A DNA stretch of 64,000 nt. It comes from Stromatinia cepivora. Its lineage: Eukaryota; Ascomycota; Leotiomycetes; Helotiales; Sclerotiniaceae. The position numbers and the translations under genes are program-made. The DNA lies in contig RCTD01000046.1 of assembly GCA_014898415.1 (NCBI GenBank), forward strand, positions 1 through 64,000. The letters run 5' to 3'. Of this stretch, positions 48,402 to 60,685 are shown piece after piece. The stretch's first letter is position 1. Every line of letters starts with the position of its first letter. The notes below the pieces were generated by a model. The model did not search any database. It worked only from the letters and a program-made list of their open reading frames with translations, and was not told the DNA's origin.

Positions 48402-49175
48402 ATTGATTGTTGGATATATTGTAGGATTATTTGTTGGTTGGGAAATGTGATATGTGAATTGTGAGATGAGACGTTGAAGATGTAAAGTTTGAGGTTGCTC
48501 AGCTTGATTTCGCAGGGCTTTGGTGATAAGTAAAAGCTTAATCTTTGCTATCTTAGCTTGGTTTGAGGAAATGCAAGGCTGAAATTATGCCTTGCATTTT
48601 GGAAGGATTTATATATGATATTGGATTACATTGGATATCATATTATTAGCAAAATAAATTACAATAGCTTAATAGCTTAATAGCTTAATAGTCAATTAAA
48701 GTAATTCAGATGAGCAGTTCTTTGTCCAATGAGCATGACATACTCTACTGTAGTTATTCCAGAACCCCACAAAGCCCGTTCGGAATTCTCGATCAACTAC
48801 CGCTCAAATCACCCACAATCCACCATCCACCATTTACCCATCTACCATCCACCATCCACCCATCCACCCATCCACCCATCCATCACCCACCACCTTTCCT
48901 CTTTATTACTCTACCTTCCTTCTATCCAATCAATCAAATATTTGAGAACCCACTGAGGATTTAAACATTCAAAGTCAACGAGCTACAATCATCTTACTAA
49001 AAAGAAAGTACCATCTTACACGAATAAAATCTCTCCATATCCTTTATCAATCCACTCAAGAAGGTTCATACCTATTCCCCATATTCGCCTTCTACTGGCC
49101 TATAAATTTCAATTCAATCCTCTATGTCCAGGCGACTCTTTTCAATGGTGACTCCACGTTCCTCATAATCGACAT
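48402..49175. promoter_or_regulatory. Shared upstream region of AOS1 and the divergent 49-kb gene
   Basis: Contains AATAGCTT repeats (48663-48691, about 3.6 units of 8 bp) and a CCATCCAC-type minisatellite at about 48818-48892. Neither makes a product in any frame. The stretch serves two divergent genes. Confidence 0.45.
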
Positions 49176-50971
49176 ATGATCTGTCCCACTAATCAATTTT
49201 ACTTTAAGTCGGGAAACTTTGATGACCCACCAAGTCATCCAGCAGAATCTCCTATCGAAACCGCCGAAAGACTAGTACAAGATATTCTAGAAAGAGGCCC
49301 TAATTCAAATACCACAATAAGTCCATCTGGTGAACTTTACAGAGCTATAAGTCGATACACCGAAGCAAGACGAGCAGGAGCACAAGCCCAACTTCTTAAT
49401 AATTCGGAAACTAGAAATATGTCATCGTCAGAACGTAGGATCGAGACATTACGTAGGGCCGAGAGACAGCGCAGAATAGAAGGAAGACGCCCACAGAGGC
49501 AAACCACGATGCTTCCAACCCCAGGAGAACTTGACGAAAATCAATGGGAAAATATACGACGGGCTGAAATAAGACGACGAGATTTAACGAGACCTCCTCC
49601 TCCACCAACGATGAGTCGTCGAAGACCTCGCCTTTTACAATCTGATCGATATATGGAACCACAGCGAGCCTTAACTGAAGGTAGTTCCCTCAGCTCAGTA
49701 CCAGAAGATATAAGACAATTAGAAACCGCAAGCTTGAACCTTCGAACTTTGTTAGAGACTCCTATTGGATCTAGGTTCTCTTCACCCGAATATGTCGCCG
49801 AGGGAGAAAATAATCGTAGGGTTAAGAGGAGAAAATTAGATCAAGATAACAAAGAGGAATCTTGGCAGGGTTTTAAGTATGGGAGGTATGGTCAAGTCGA
49901 ACCAGGTACTCTACAAATGGAAATTGTTAGTTGTGATGGAGGATTATTTCAAAGTTTTCCAGAAGGAGAATACGGATCAGAAAATGTTTTGAAAGATGAT
50001 AACACGGTCTATTGCACTAAAAGTAATCGTTGCAATATTGTCTTAAAACATCAAGGCGAAACCACATTTTCTCTCACAGAACTCGTTATCAAGGCACCCC
50101 ATAAAGGATATACAGCTCCGTTAGTATATCGATTTCTCTTTTTGGTACGGGGCAATACTAATTAATTTTTAGAGTTCAGGAAGGAATGGTCTTTATCTCA
50201 GGAACATCAAACGACCTCTTAACTCGTACTGCACAATATCAAATTCAATATTCCTCGCCTTCCGGAAGTTCAGAGCGGCCGCCAATAATGTCTATTCGTC
50301 ATAATGATGATGGTACTAGGACTATGACAACTGCTCAAGCGCGTGCTGGTCGCCTGGTTGCATTAGGTGCTCAAGATCCTGAATGCGATTTAACCACTCC
50401 GTATATTCCGCCCACTGCCCAGATTCCGTCAGATTTCACCAATATTACGTCACCTTATCAAGTCACTATGGAATGTAGTAGTGACTTTTCAGATAATGAG
50501 GATCAGCCTCGAGGAAACAACCGAGCTTATAGAATGAGATTAAGGGATATGCCAGATGATGATGTTCGTCTTATAGATGAAAGTAGCGACGAAGAAGACT
50601 TCCCAACAGGCTACAGACTTTCCGATGATGGGACTCATTATTACTATGATGCATCTTTACCAGGAAGATTACGTCGACGTGAAACGGCTAGTAATATCAC
50701 ATTAGCTGAAGCAGCTGAAGCATCACAAATCGCAACGCAAGAAGCGGTTGCAGCTGTAGGTGGTGAACTTATGGTTCCTCATGCGAAATTCTTTATCGAG
50801 AGGGATAAAAGTAAATGCACGATCAAATTCAGTACGCCGATTAGTGGGAAATATATTTTGTTGAAGCTTTGGAGTCCGGATGGAAGATCGGATGGGAATA
50901 TTGATATTCAAAGTGTAGTGGCAAAGGGATTTGCAGGTCCGAGATTCTTTCCTAAGGTGGATTTGATGTAG
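49176..50971 (+). CDS. Conserved fungal protein, unknown function, split beta-rich domain
   Basis: Two exons (49176-50119 and 50173-50971) give 580 residues; the intron has GTTAGT and TTTTTAG. The first 110 residues carry Arg-rich helical stretches (TLRRAERQRRIEGRRPQRQT). A conserved-looking beta part follows (EIVSCDGGLFQSFPEGEYG, SENVLKDDNTVYCTKSNRCN, IVLKHQGETTFSLTELVIKA, EGMVFISGTS). After an acidic, disordered linker a second piece ends KCTIKFSTPISGKYILLKLW, SPDGRSDGNIDIQSVVAKGF. The two pieces together resemble a galactose-binding-like beta sandwich such as in APC10-like proteins, but I cannot confirm this. An alternative start, ATG 49124 joined over intron 49148-49208, gives MSRRLFSMSGNFDD and is equally in frame. 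Confidence 0.8.
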
Positions 50972-53280
50972 GGACTTCGGGTAAGGGATTCTGGTTTAAT
51001 GATTTGGAGGTTAGGCTATATCAAAATGTGATGGTATGTGTGATGTATAGGATTTTGGAATTGGGATTTGGTAGGGAGGGATATATTCTGTGGCGTATGT
51101 ACATGGCATGCACGGAATGGGGTACATAGGAGTATTCTACTTCTGGTGGGAATACTTCTGAAGAGAATCCATCTATCTAATGGCGGACATGTACTCTAGT
51201 TAATGAACCTGTTACCGAAATAATCGGTTCTATAATAATTTCAAAAGTATCTGCAAATGATTTAAATGAGAACTTCTCACATTTTATATCATCAATCGAG
51301 AACATAAATAATGGAACATAATTCATATCTATTAATCATCTATAAAAGAAAAGAAAGTAATGGTTATTAGTACCTAGCAACAAAACAACAATAATAATCA
51401 AATTAACAGCCTACAAGCAATAATAATTCTAACGAATGATAATATATTTCTATATACTAGGCAGGTAGGTAGGTATATGATGTATAAGGATAAGGATTAA
51501 CTTTTTTATTTATCGAGGTGGATTTGTGGGGATGTGTGTGGAGGGGGGGAAGCGGGGGGGAGAAAGAGAGAGGGGGAATGAGAGGAGGGGGGGAGGAGTG
51601 AAGTAGAGATTCGGTGGATGTATAAGGGATAAGGGATAGGGGATGATGGATAATATGGTGTTGTGGGAGGAAGAGGATATATTTAGATTGAAGAAGGGAT
51701 GTGGGATAAGGAGAGAGGGAATGGGAGAGGAAGAAGAGGAGGAATAGGAGGTGAAAATGAATTATATTCCCATTCATATTCCCATCATCTAATTGTACCT
51801 ATTTTATATCTATACCCATACACATAACCTTAGATAATTCACCTCTCCAACTCCACCTCCATCTTCCCCTCCCAACCCTCTCAACTCTCCCATCCCATCC
51901 CATCCCCCCTCCCCTCCTCTCCTCGGAAGTTCCCACATCCAAACCCTCACGAATCACGAATCTCCACTTCTTTCTCATCTACCTACGTATATAAACATCA
52001 CATCACAATTCCTGTGAAAATCCTTCTACATACCATGACTATTCCGCGATCCAAGGAATAAGATGTTTGAGGGAGGATATATGTTTGTTTTTCTCTGGTG
52101 GAGGTGTGGATGGTTGTATTTGAATTTGAATGGGCTAGGGTGATTTGAGAGGTGGGAGGGAGAAGGGGGGAAGGAGGAAGGAGGTTGAGTTGTTTTGTTA
52201 TTTTCGTTGTCGTTTTTATTGGTGATAAAAATAATGAATCTTCTTACATGACGATGATAATCCTTATTGAATAAGAATGGTATGGTAATCATAGCTATCA
52301 CCTACCCCCTTAGATACAAAAGAAATCATAAGTATAAGTATAAATATAAGTATAACATACTGGGAGCCGAGGGAAATAGGGGGGTGTTTATATTGAGAGG
52401 TGGAATATTGTAGATACTGGGCCGGAAGCTGGTGTTTGAGTTTGAATGTTTGATCCAAAAGAAAGTTAGGGGAAGAGGAAAGGGGGAATGAGGAATGCGA
52501 ATGGTGAATTAACTTTCTCGAATCTTACTCTTTCGCTTCCTTGCGGTGTATTGCTCCCTCTCAACAAACCTTTACTTAGTCTTTCTCTAATTGTTCGGTC
52601 GCTCAGTAAGTATTTTTTTTCTATATAAGATTCCAGAGGTGTGCAATGATCTCTAAATCAAATCTGTAAAATGATGTTTTCACGGTTCTAGGAGTGGAAT
52701 TGAGATGGGTGGTTTGTGTAGTCCATCAACGTTTGGGGTATGCAGAAAGATTTTTAATGGGAAATATCTCGAGGCGGGGGGATATATGGGGAGTAGTAAT
52801 GATGATGGATGATATAAACTAGTGACAGCGATGATTATAAGTCAAAGCACAACCCTTCAACAAAATCTTGCACAAGGAACCAGGAGAGATGTAAGCAAAG
52901 TAAAAATGAAATAATAAAACATCAATTCCAACCCTGACAGAGGAGGAAATACTGTTTCCTAATGCAGTACCATGTACCAACCCTTACTTGGACATCCTGA
53001 AGTGCTGGAAGGAGGAGCGAATGTTTATCTATTTAGGATGAAGGGTTATAAGTTATAGGGGGTAGCTTTTGCAGCGGGAGGAGCGGGGAGGGAGGACTGG
53101 TGTAGAAACAAATGGGGAGAGCAAGGACGGGAATAAGAAATGAAGAAACTAGTGAATATTATCTTTGCATTTATGTTCACCTCTGTCAGCCTTAAGATTT
53201 TGCTCTCGCTAAATTTCCTTCCTAGATATACACCCATGTGCTTCCAAAACGTGATTTTTTCGTGTTTCGTCAAAACTCCT
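50972..53280. other. Non-coding region with purine/pyrimidine tracts
   Basis: No gene. A polypurine stretch at about 51535-51605 has several runs of five or more G, and about 51840-51930 is C/T-rich with runs of C. They sit in the 3' region of the 49-kb gene. Further purine-rich tracts occur around 52130-52190 and 52440-52490. I see no RNA gene. Confidence 0.5.
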
Positions 53281-53635
53281 AAATGATTGAAATTTTAAAA
53301 TTCAATCGACGATAACTTTACAAAATCGAATTCAATTTAAATGAATTTTTCATGATACGATTACGAATCAATTTCATTATATTCAATATAAATCTTAACA
53401 AATTCTGAAGTATAATTATTGATATAATTTTTTGAAATACAAAAACTTTTTGAAATTTATTAAAAATTAAAAATTTCAATCTTATAAACTTCGAAATATT
53501 ACACTTTTTATTATTCATTTTCAATTCAATTAATATAATTTTGAATTCAAAAAATTCTTCAAAGTAATTGAATTATCAATTGATAAAAATAATATCTTTA
53601 ATTTTAGGAATTAATTGAATATTCTGAATTGATTG
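53281..53635. repeat. AT-rich flank into which the LTR element inserted
   Basis: Highly A/T-rich, full of AAATTTC and GAATTC-like words, no open frame. It ends with GATTG at 53631-53635, the target site of the element that follows, and continues on its far side (60681 to about 61060), so the retrotransposon landed in already decayed DNA. Confidence 0.6.
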
Positions 53636-53917
53636 TGTGACGCACAAGAGCCGTAGTAGAGCTGAATAAACAGGGTCAATTATGTTCTTTAGAATCTACA
53701 ATTGAAGAATTATGGCTCGTAAAGAACGATTAGATATATATATACAAATACCCATTTGTGGATTGCAGGATTGTATATAAACGTTATTAGGGTTATCATT
53801 TTACTATACTAAATTATATGAATTGTAATGTATGTGTATAGATAATCAGTTTATAAATTGATATAGAAGATAAGAGGTATCATGTGATTAATCTTTTATA
53901 GTTCACGATTCGTGATA
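53636..53917 (-). repeat. LTR (3' LTR with respect to the coding strand)
   Basis: It begins TGTGACGCAC in plus orientation and ends GTGATA, where the other copy has GTGACA. The inner core (GAATAAACAGGGTCAATTAT) is identical in both copies. Confidence 0.9.
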
Positions 53918-55749
53918 CTACTCCCCCCTTCGGAAAAGCTCGTCTTCAAGTGTTTCACTTCTCTATTCCATTACTATTTCATCGAAAACTAGGTTTTGTG
54001 AAGGTTCATGAGCTTTAAATCAATTAGATTAGTCATTTTGGTTGATTTGATCAATTTACTGGAAATTGACCAAATTAATCGACCAAATTGATTAAAATGA
54101 TGAATGAATTGACCAAATCGATCAAATCGTTCATCAATTGGTTAAATTAATATTGATTCGTATTCTCCTTGATTTGGGGAACCTCTGAAAGGAAAAAGTT
54201 TCAATAGAAAAGGGAAGGAGGTTGAATTATGATATAATGATGATGGGTGATTAATATGATCAATTCCGAAATCGACCAAGTTAATCGACCAAATTGACCA
54301 AATTGACCAAATCAACCAAATTGAACGAAATCGACAGAGATGACATCATATTTCGTTTTTACCATGTTCAAGCTTCCTTTTGCATGATTTTTGAAATGAT
54401 CATAGACATAAGTTTTTTGAAATATATTGCCTTCATATTATCTTGATGATAGCAATTCGTCTATTATATAGAGCTCAGACCATATACATATATAATCAAA
54501 TTCTTTCTAATTTGTATGGGTTTTCGATCCTTTTATAATCGTATACATATACACCATTATAAAATCATAACATCTAATCTACTATATTGAAGAACACTTT
54601 TCTTTCCTTTGGTTTCATAAATGAATCATCATCCATATAATTATAATTATCCTCTCCACTCTTATAAAACTTTATCCAATCAATTAATCGATTGAAAGGA
54701 CCAGATAACATTGAATTAACCAGATGAAAATCGCGCAGGAAATGTAATAATATTTTAAGATCGGAAACAGGATACCAGATAAGATCGATATCGCTATTAA
54801 ACTACGAGATTCTATATAATAGGGTTTTTCATACTTTCTTTACTATTAGAACCTTTTCCATTTCCTATTCCAAATCACCAATTATATTAATAGATAAAAA
54901 TAATTCAAATATTTGATTAAGAAAAGAATCGTTATATATTTTGTATAATCAATTTGAAGGGAAAACAGAATGAATTTTTATTGTAATTGAGAATTCGAGT
55001 TTAAAAGAGCTCCTAGATCAACCAATGATCTTGAATCTTCCTTGAATTGGGAAGTTCAATTTTTTAAATGATCTTTGAATAGAATAATTCTTCACATTGA
55101 ATTATATATAATTTCTGATATCGAAATCGACCTTACACCAATAAGCATTTATGGATTTCGATATCTTGGCTTAAATATGCAATAGGTTTTTTTTTGTTTA
55201 CGCGAAAGTTAATTTATTATATTCTATATATATACAGGTATTACATATATTTATATTGTTTGTTAACTTACAAGCGTTTTCCTTCTATTCCCATACATAT
55301 TTCGGTATATATCTGTATAAAGTTTCGTAGGGTATAAACCCTCCTAAAGAGTTGTATAGAAGAGTAAATTGCACGTAATCCATTATAAATAGGAATTCTG
55401 ACCAATCGTTTTAATAATAGTTAATAAACAACCTTAATCGTTATTAAAGATACTGATTATAGATCTCAATTTAACCATTGGTTTGGGGATAATAAGCAAT
55501 AGATAATTTGAAATCGGTTTCTAGGATTTGACTGAATTCCTTTCAGAATTGTGATATAAATTAGGGGCTACGATCTGATACTATAGTATCAAGAGGATCA
55601 TAATATTAATATATATAATAAAAATATAATTATACTTGAATTCGAATATCAATTGATTTATGATAAGATATGGAGATAGTTTGCTTCGTTAATCGATCAA
55701 TAATAATTAAAATGTTATCATATCCATATTTATCCTTATTAAAGTTATA

Positions 55750-56170
55750 ATAATCCATAATGATATATTGCTATATTCAATTAGAAATCAGAAATGGATA
55801 CAATAAACTGAGGGTACGATTGTATAGAACGGAATTGCGTTTGCAGGCATAACAATTGTATATATATCTGGCTATAATATCGTGCATTCTGAATCAATAA
55901 TATTGTTGAAATAATAAAAGGTAGGTTTTGCTTATACCAAAATAAGTAATAGAAATAGAATTATAAGCTTCATGAATCAAATAAATTCGAAGGTTATCGA
56001 TGTTAGGTATCACCAGGTGGTCATTGTAAAGTAAAAGATCATTTTGGAGTGATATATACTTATGATCTTGGGTAACTTGTATTCTGAATACTAGTAAGCT
56101 ATCTATAATTTTATTTGCTTCGATGATACAGTTAATTAGATCGAATCGAAGAGCGATTTCATTCAAATCG
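55750..56170 (-). pseudogene. Gypsy integrase zinc-binding region (decayed)
   Basis: A minus-strand frame reads LVIPNIDNLRIYLIHEAYNS, then YFGISKTYLLLFQQYYWFRM and IYNCYACKRN. This is the HHCC module of Gypsy integrases; the second His has become Tyr (CAT to TAT). Part of the element at 53636-60680, past the RNase H region as expected. Confidence 0.75.
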
Positions 56171-56259
56171 ATACTAATAATCGCTGTTTCATCTGGGTAG
56201 TATTTTCGTAAAACTTTTTTTATAATTTCAATATCAATTTGGTTATCTTTAATAAACTA

Positions 56260-57600
56260 CTGAAAGCGATTCTTCTTTTTGATATAGTTTTGAAGATTCA
56301 ATTTATCGATCCAATGAATTAAAATGTCAACAAGAGAATTATCTTTTCCAAAGCGATATATAATGATGAAGTTATAATCGACTAAAACTTCTGCTTAGCG
56401 AGTTTGTTAAATATTAAGAATTTTGATAGTTATGAAATATTCGAGAACTTTATAATCAATATAAACCTTGATTTTATATAATGAACCAATAAGTTCCACT
56501 CTTCAATGGTTGAGAGATCAAATGATAGATAGTATTTCCTTGTTATAAACTTTGTAGTTCAGTTTAGCGATAATTATAATCTTGGAGAAATAAACTATGG
56601 GAAACCAATCTTCGTTATGCTATTGTGATAATATATTAGTAATTATTCCATTGGATATATCTGTTTCGAATATATAAGGAAATCGGTGATTATAATATTA
56701 CAGGAATGGAGTGGAGATAAGCTTTTTCTTTAAGATATTGAATATGTTTTGGTATACTTCGTCGAATACAAATTTAATGTTTGCTTTAATAAATTCGTTG
56801 AAAGGTTTCATTATTATATTATAGTCCTTAATAAACTATCGATAAAAATTGCAAAAACCGAGAAATGATTGGATCTCTTTTATTATTGTTGGAAAGGTTC
56901 AATTCTTAATTATCTCAATCTTTTCAGGGTTTATTTCTATTTCTTTAATAAAGATGATAAAGCTCAAATACTTGATATATATAACATTGAATTTGTATTT
57001 CTTGAGATCCATTTATAGGCCAATAGTTTTTAATCGTTTAAAAATTAGTTTAATATAAGTTTGATGCTTTTTTTTATTTTCGGAATAGATTAGAATATCG
57101 TTAAAATATACTATACAAAAGATATTTAAATAATCAAATAGAATATCATTTATATAATATTAATAGATTACAGGATTATTCGTTAATCCGAATAGTACAA
57201 TCTTGTATTTGTATGATCTATATCGGATTCGGAAGGTAGTATATTTTTTCAAAGCAGAATTTATTTTTATATAATGGAAAGTTTAACGAATATCGAGTTT
57301 AATAAAGATCTTAGCACTAAAAAACCAAGAAAGTGTTTCGTTGATTAAAGGGAGAGAATATCGATCCTTACATATTAAAAAATTCAATAATCTGAAATCT
57401 ATACAGAATCTCAAACTACTATTGGATTTCTTGATGAATAGAATGGGTATAATATAAAAGGTTTGATTAGGTTTAATGAAACCTTTATTGAAATTATCTA
57501 TAATATATTCTTTAATGATTTCTAATTGTTTTAAAGATATTTTGTAAAACAGATTATAATGCAAAATTTGTTTTTCTTTACCTTCCAATATGATTTTATA
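56260..57600 (-). pseudogene. Gypsy reverse transcriptase and RNase H (decayed)
   Basis: The minus-strand frame at 57588-57283 carries the RT start: LEIIKEYIIDNFNKGFIKPN, ILFIKKSNSSLRFCIDFRLL, DRYSLPLINETLSWF, IFIKLDI. Further on (about 57190-57060) the catalytic site reads VYFNDILIYS, where the family has YLDD or YVDD, so an Asp has become Asn. At about 56600-56270 pieces of RNase H follow (NYKVYNKEILSIIWSLNHW, IYIDYKVLEYF). Several stops and frame changes break it. Confidence 0.8.
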
Positions 57601-60398
57601 ATTATAAGATCGGTTAGAAGGTAAGATATTTAATTCATATTTAAAAAAAGTTCAATGATATTATTGATATTCAAATAGTATTTCAGATTCTGAATCGATT
57701 TCGGTCAATACTTGATCGAGTTTCTTTCGAACTTTTGTATTCTTGAATTCGGTTAGGGCAACCAATACTCTCTCTTTCGTATATTATTCGTTCTATTGAA
57801 AGTCTATTATATTATCGAATTCTTTCAGAGTAATGGTAAAGAGTTCAGTTTGTTTATCTCTCTTATATTCTAATTGAAACTTATTGGGTTTGAGTATATA
57901 TAAATCGAGGACTTCGGGCGATATACAAGGGAGGTATTTGTAGATCTGCAATAATGATATAATTGGTTAAAAAGAAGATGAATTGAATTTGAAAAGAATC
58001 GGGATCTCTTCCTTTTCAACAAAAATCTGTATTGCATTCATATTTGAAGGTTTTTGTTGTATATCATCAACTGCGATTGATCTGTTCAATTATGAATCTT
58101 TTCGATTCCAATATTCTTTGAGTTGATCATCTCGTCGATTAATATCTTGTTAAATTAATCGATCGATTTTCCATTTGCAAAGGGATGATTAAATAATAAA
58201 GAGATTATTCAAATAGGAGATAATACAGGATCTTTCTTTAGATTATTCAAAACATCTATTGAAGCAATCAAACTTCGCTCAAATCTTTGATAATCAAAGT
58301 CTACTTAAAATAATATTATAATTCTCTAATTCAATAATAAGGAAAAGGATAAAAGATTGTTCATGGCCATCGACCGTTAAATTAAGGAATATGAAATGGG
58401 TAATAATATAGTCTTACATACTATTATACTTTTTAACTTCAATTGAAGCTTCAAGCGGCATAATTCTAAATTTAAATATAAAAAATAAACAAGTAAGGAG
58501 TATGGTATTAATAAAAGCGAATTCATTTGCTCCAAAGTCAATGAATGCTTTTGATCGATAAATGTAACCATTTTTCGAAAGATTATAAAGGAGAATGAGT
58601 GTTTCTCTTTCCATAAGTTTAATTAGATCAAGAAATCTTATATCCCATATAACACTTAGAATAGAAACGAAATCTAAACGTTTGATTTTAAATGCTTTTT
58701 TTCTTCTAAACAAACATTCTGTATAATTTCAGCTATAATTTTTAAACTGAAGTCTTCTTTGGCATCCCGATATTCTTCGAATTCTTCTGTTTCTTCTTAT
58801 ATCATCTCGATCTCATTGAAATTATCAATACAAGGCGTCGATATACATACTGCTCCAGGAGAAGAAGAAAGCGATGAGCATTTGAAGTTCGAATAATTAT
58901 TGGATACAGCAAAGCCAATATATCCGGGAGGGGTATTCCGGAATGGAAATGGTTTCGGGAATGTAGAGATTTCAAAATTGGAACTATTAAAGTTCTGAAA
59001 GGGTTACAAAGAGTTTATAATAATTATTGATTTGTGAATAACTATAGAAGCTTTTTAATCAATATAATATTGATTTTGTTTTTGTAATGAAACTTTATTT
59101 TGATTTATTTTAATAAATATATTCGCGAGTTCTTTTATAATCTTACAATCCTTAATAGATATTGTTATCGTTTGTAAAAGAAAATCGGAAATCTTTCATT
59201 CGAGATCCCTGAATAGAATTTTATTATCGATAATCTCTATTTGAATAACAAGTAATCTAAACTTCCTATATTATTTTAGGAAATTATTATATTAAATTAT
59301 ATTAAATATAATCTATATTTTATATTAAAAACGAATATCATCGACTTCAACCAAGTTCCAATAGATCGCTATAAATTGTTCGATCAATTCGAATACTATA
59401 AATCAGGGCATTTATACATAAAGAACATAATAATATACTTATACTTCCGATTCGATTTGGTCGATTATATATATACAATATTGCGTTTCACTTTTAAATA
59501 ATATAATATACAACTTGAATTGTTCTATAATTAACAATTACCATAAACTAGTTTTAGATTCAATATTATCGTTAAGTTTAATAATAAGATTTGTAGGTTT
59601 TGATATATAAACATTTTGTTACAAATTATAATTAATATAGAAATACAATCTTAACCAATTAAATCGGTTTTTTGAATGAAGGGATCCCTGATTATTAAAT
59701 AGATCATCATTTTCTAAAAAGAAAAAAGAATCTTTGAAAAACCTTTAATGATTAAATCATCTAATCAAAGTTTTCTTTCTCTGACTTCGGGATCTTCAGG
59801 TTTGCTTAAATAAAGATCCTTGAATTTCGATTAAAAGAATAAAGGGAATCCCAGATACTACTATTAACCTGAATACCTATATAAATATCATTTGGAGTTC
59901 AAAAGAAAATTGTACTATTACAAAGCTCATTATCACTATAACTTTCAATTATCGATTCTCCTTTTTCAAATTCATAACCATTATATAAAAATCTTATAAT
60001 TATAATGGTAATTCAAAAGAAACAATTGAACCATTGGAAGCATCAATTTTATACATTAGAATCTTCTCTTTATTAATCTTCTTTCTTCTAATAGTAACGT
60101 TATCCAATCCTGTATTTATATTTTCTTCGAAGGATTGTTAAAATAATTGAAGAGAAAAAGAGAGTTCCTTAGAATATACTTTCGAAGGTTCGAAACATAC
60201 AGAAGGAGGAGTTCGTTGTATTATGAAAGTGATGATACACTTCTAAAAATATTTATATCTTCATCAATTAGATCGGAATAGATTTTCTTCCTTTGGATAT
60301 AATGTTTGTAAAAGTTTATCTAAGAAAGTATTATTAAAATAAAGTATTATTTAGGAGGTTATCAGATAACCGGATATTTGTAAATGAGTTATAGATAA

Positions 60399-60680
60399 TA
60401 TAATGTACAAAAACCATAGTAGAACTGAATAAACAGGGTCAATTATGTTCTTTAAAATTTATAATTGAAGAATTATGATTCATAAAGAGCGATTAGATAT
60501 ATATACACAAATACTTATTTGTGGGCTACAGGATTATGCATAAGCGTTATTAGGATTACTATTTTACTATATTAAATTATATGAATTGTAACGCATGCGT
60601 ACAGATGATCAGCTCATAAATTGATATAGGAGATAAGAGGTATCACGTGGTTAGCCTCCTGTGGTTCACGATTCGTGACA
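60399..60680 (-). repeat. LTR (5' LTR with respect to the coding strand)
   Basis: Aligns base for base in length with the left copy. Its plus-strand start reads TATAATGTAC where the left copy has TGTGACGCAC, differing only by C-to-T and G-to-A. It retains CACGTGG and CATGCGT, so RIP did not hit it evenly. Confidence 0.9.
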
Positions 60681-60685
60681 GATTG

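Larger units (their letters stand above)
53636..60680 (-). mobile_element. Complete Ty3/Gypsy LTR retrotransposon, RIP-mutated
   Basis: The element is 7045 bp long, bounded by direct LTRs (53636-53917 and 60399-60680, 282 bp each) and by the perfect 5-bp duplication GATTG (53631-53635, 60681-60685). Coding runs on the minus strand in Gypsy order RT, RNase H, integrase, with gag/protease remains at about 58000-60300. Differences between the two LTRs are mostly transitions (for example ending GTGATA versus GTGACA). The body is extremely A/T-rich with stops in every frame. A purine tract next to the left LTR (about 53917-53930, minus strand) fits the polypurine tract. The equal LTR lengths and intact duplication show that it is a single insertion event, later inactivated by RIP. 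Confidence 0.92.

Noticed and set aside
48710..48964. Plus-strand Pro/His/Thr-rich frames
   Set aside because: They come from the CCATCCAC minisatellite, which is open in several frames at once.
51457..51777. Minus-strand 106-codon Ser/Pro/His frame
   Set aside because: It is the translation of a polypurine tract on the plus strand, not a gene.
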